From assembly GCA_946481135.1 (NCBI GenBank), contig CAMLMQ010000173.1, forward strand, positions 1-6,262: DNA of 6,262 nt, given 5' to 3'. Source of the stretch: an uncultured Microbacteriaceae bacterium (lineage in GTDB: Bacteria > Actinomycetota > Actinomycetes > Actinomycetales > Microbacteriaceae). The stretch's first letter is position 1. Each line of letters begins with the position of its first letter. Positions 4,996 through 6,262 of this stretch are shown one piece after another. The position numbers and the translations under genes are program-made. The notes beneath the pieces are model-generated. The model worked only from the letters and a program-made list of their open reading frames with translations. It was not told where the DNA came from and searched no databases.

Positions 4996-5022
4996 GTCAT
5001 CCATAATGAGTGACGCGACAAC
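4988..5022. promoter_or_regulatory. 35-bp imperfect palindrome over the YceI promoter and start, candidate operator
   Basis: Arms GTTGTCATGTCATCCAT (4988-5004) and ATGAGTGACGCGACAAC (5006-5022) are centred on A5005. Thirteen of 17 arm positions are symmetric, in blocks of six, four and three (GTTGTC, GTCA, CAT). The mismatches fall in two two-base steps. The palindrome covers the putative -10 (5003-5008) and both candidate start codons, so a bound protein would block RNA polymerase. The size and layout suit a MarR-like or other winged-helix dimer, but no regulator gene is in the window. Confidence 0.5.
5003..5008 (-). promoter_or_regulatory. Putative -10 box of the YceI gene
   Basis: Minus-strand CATTAT matches the TATAAT consensus at four of six positions and ends seven bases before the ATG at 4995, suggesting a leaderless transcript. 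The surrounding 5003-5030 region is unusually AT-rich for this window. A second candidate, TATTGT (5026-5021), would give a short leader without a visible ribosome site. No convincing -35 (CGGAAT at 17 bp spacing). Confidence 0.45.
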
Positions 5023-5063
5023 AATATTCCGAATCCGCCGGATCCGGGTGGTGCGGGATGCCG

Positions 5064-6262
5064 TCAGTGTCCGACGAGGGGCCCCATGAGCCGCGCCACC
5101 AGCGACGGCCGTCCGGTCAGGCGCTCCTCCGCGTCGGCGATCGCCATCGCGGTCATCCCCGCGTTCGTGCCGAGGAACCGCAGCGGCTCGGGCTCCCACG
5201 TCGGCGACCGGTGCCCGACCCACGGCAGCTGCGTCAGCTCGGAGCGCCCGTCGGTGAGCAGGTCGGCGAGGGTGCGCCCCGCGAGGTTCGTCGTCGACAG
5301 GCCGTCCCCCACGTACCCGCCCGCGTGCCCGATCCGGGTTGACGGGTCGTAGCCCACGGAGGCGTGCCAGTCGCGCGGCACCCCGAGCGGTCCGCCCCAG
5401 CGATGGGTGATCGCGGCATCCCGCGTCGCCGGGAAGAGCTCGCCGAGGGCGCGGCGGAGGTGCTCGAACACGCGCTCGTCGCGGTCGAACTCGGGCCGGA
5501 TCGCGCTGCCCCAGTGGTAGCGCGCGCCGCGGCCGCCGAAGGCGATCCGGTCGTCGGCGGTGCGCTGACCGTAGACGAGGAGGTGCCGGTAGTCGGTGAA
5601 GGTCTGCCCGTGGTCGAGACCCACCTCTTCCCAGAACGCGGCGGGCAGCGGCTCGGTCGCGATCATGAGCGAGTAGAGCGGCACGAGGCGCCGCCGCTCG
5701 CCGCGCAGACCCGCGGTGTACCCCTCGGTGGCGCGTACGATGCGGTCGGCGGTGACGACGCCGCGCGTCGTGGTGACGCGACCGGGGGCGATCGCGGTCA
5801 CCTCGGTGCCCTCGAGGATGCGCACGCCTCGACGTTCGACGGCCGAGGCGAGTCCGCGCACGAGCTTCGCGGGATGCAGCCGCGCGCAGTTGCGGTCGAG
5901 CACGGCGCCGAGCGCACCCTCGGCCCGCACCTCGTCGGCGCCGAGCCACGTGAGCTCGTCGACTCCGTAGGCGTTCGCCTGTGCGATCTCGCCGAGCGCG
6001 GCCCGCTTCTGCGGCCCCGAACGGGCGTAGGCGATCGTGCCGCCACGGGCGAAGTCGGCGTCGATGCCCGCGGCGCGCAGCACCCGTCCGACCTCCTCGA
6101 CCGTGTCGACCATCGCCCGCCGCATCGCGATCGCCGCGCTCCGGCCGTGCGCGCGTTCGAGCGACCCGGCGGACCGCGGGAACAGCGCGCTGCACCATCC
6201 GCCGTTGCGCCCCGACGCGCCGAAGCCGGCGATCTCCTTCTCCAGCACGAGGATCCGCAGGG
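5064..6262 (-). CDS. FAD-dependent oxidoreductase, DAO/PuuB-like (N-terminus outside window)
   Basis: A flavoprotein of the D-amino-acid-oxidase-like family, closest in appearance to gamma-glutamylputrescine oxidase/OrdL-type amine oxidases that oxidise amines or amino acids at FAD. About 398 residues are visible and the frame stays open to the right edge. EKEIAGFGASGRNGGW is the conserved stretch that follows the Rossmann GxGxxG, so the dinucleotide-binding start (roughly 50-70 residues) lies beyond the window. Further marks are CARLHPAKLVRGLASAVERRGV (the helix and strand before the second FAD contact), RATEGYTAGL, LVPLYSLMIATEPL, and the C-terminal GGYVGDGLSTTNLAGRTLADLL that binds the isoalloxazine and pyrophosphate. 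The substrate is not determinable. The gene lies 68 bases upstream of the YceI gene on the same strand; the intervening promoter-like elements argue for separate transcription of yceI. GTG at 6248 is only an internal codon, not the start. Confidence 0.92.
   Translation of the reverse strand, partial: LRILVLEKEIAGFGASGRNGGWCSALFPRSAGSLERAHGRSAAIAMRRAMVDTVEEVGRVLRAAGIDADFARGGTIAYARSGPQKRAALGEIAQANAYGVDELTWLGADEVRAEGALGAVLDRNCARLHPAKLVRGLASAVERRGVRILEGTEVTAIAPGRVTTTRGVVTADRIVRATEGYTAGLRGERRRLVPLYSLMIATEPLPAAFWEEVGLDHGQTFTDYRHLLVYGQRTADDRIAFGGRGARYHWGSAIRPEFDRDERVFEHLRRALGELFPATRDAAITHRWGGPLGVPRDWHASVGYDPSTRIGHAGGYVGDGLSTTNLAGRTLADLLTDGRSELTQLPWVGHRSPTWEPEPLRFLGTNAGMTAMAIADAEERLTGRPSLVARLMGPLVGH

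Noticed and set aside
5038..5047. Palindrome CCGGATCCGG between the oxidoreductase stop and the YceI promoter, as terminator or operator
   Set aside because: Ten bases with no loop cannot form a stable hairpin, there is no T-run, and such GC palindromes are frequent at this composition.
2846..5089. Plus-strand open frame of 747 codons
   Set aside because: It overlaps the reductase in another frame and runs antisense to tspO and the YceI gene; composition is Arg/Pro/Gly-rich and no domain is recognisable. A shadow frame.
5005..6198. Extension of the YceI frame upstream through the oxidoreductase gene
   Set aside because: The extension is an alternative frame of the oxidoreductase on the same strand with Arg/Ala-rich meaningless translation; YceI homology begins just after the ATG at 4995.
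1..6262. Search for tRNA/rRNA, CRISPR repeats, insertion sequences, phage or defence genes
   Set aside because: No cloverleaf-like or CCA-ending segment, regular spaced repeats, transposase motifs or terminal inverted repeats were seen by reading both strands; every sizeable frame with coherent protein motifs is an ordinary chromosomal gene.

Overview
The window is a gene-dense, very GC-rich stretch of bacterial chromosome with strong G/C preference at third codon positions. The protein set (short actinobacterial-type ATP synthase epsilon, YaaA, Tag, Ogt, TspO, cytoplasmic YceI) and apparently leaderless starts suggest an actinobacterium, most likely of the Microbacteriaceae (Microbacterium-like). 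That placement rests on recognising protein families and was not checked by a search. No mobile element, tRNA, rRNA or CRISPR array is visible, and no stretch over about 130 bases lacks a gene.

Layout, left to right. (1) The 3' end of atpC, the last gene of the F1Fo ATP synthase operon, closes with a terminator-like hairpin. (2) Two plus-strand genes follow, a small P-loop kinase-like ATPase and yaaA, three bases apart and probably co-transcribed. (3) yaaA meets a minus-strand pair, ogt then tag (reading leftward), whose stop and start codons overlap by four bases; this is a compact DNA-alkylation repair operon. (4) A 132-bp divergent promoter region with several palindromes separates ogt from a plus-strand aldo/keto reductase. 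(5) The reductase ends tail-to-tail with a minus-strand tspO, the two stop codons sharing bases. (6) Further right on the minus strand are a YceI-family gene with its own terminator-like hairpin and a 35-bp imperfect palindrome over its promoter and start, and then a FAD-dependent amine/amino-acid oxidoreductase that runs off the right edge.

The genes read as housekeeping plus stress functions: energy metabolism, peroxide/iron stress (YaaA), repair of alkylated bases (Ogt, Tag), carbonyl reduction, a membrane tetrapyrrole/lipid-binding protein (TspO) and a lipid-binding lipocalin-like protein (YceI). They are probably several independently controlled units rather than one system. I see no convincing undescribed multi-gene system. 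The points most worth a second look are regulatory and architectural: the palindrome over the yceI start, the palindromes in the ogt/reductase divergent region, the epsilon subunit without its C-terminal helical domain, and the overlapping or leaderless gene boundaries.
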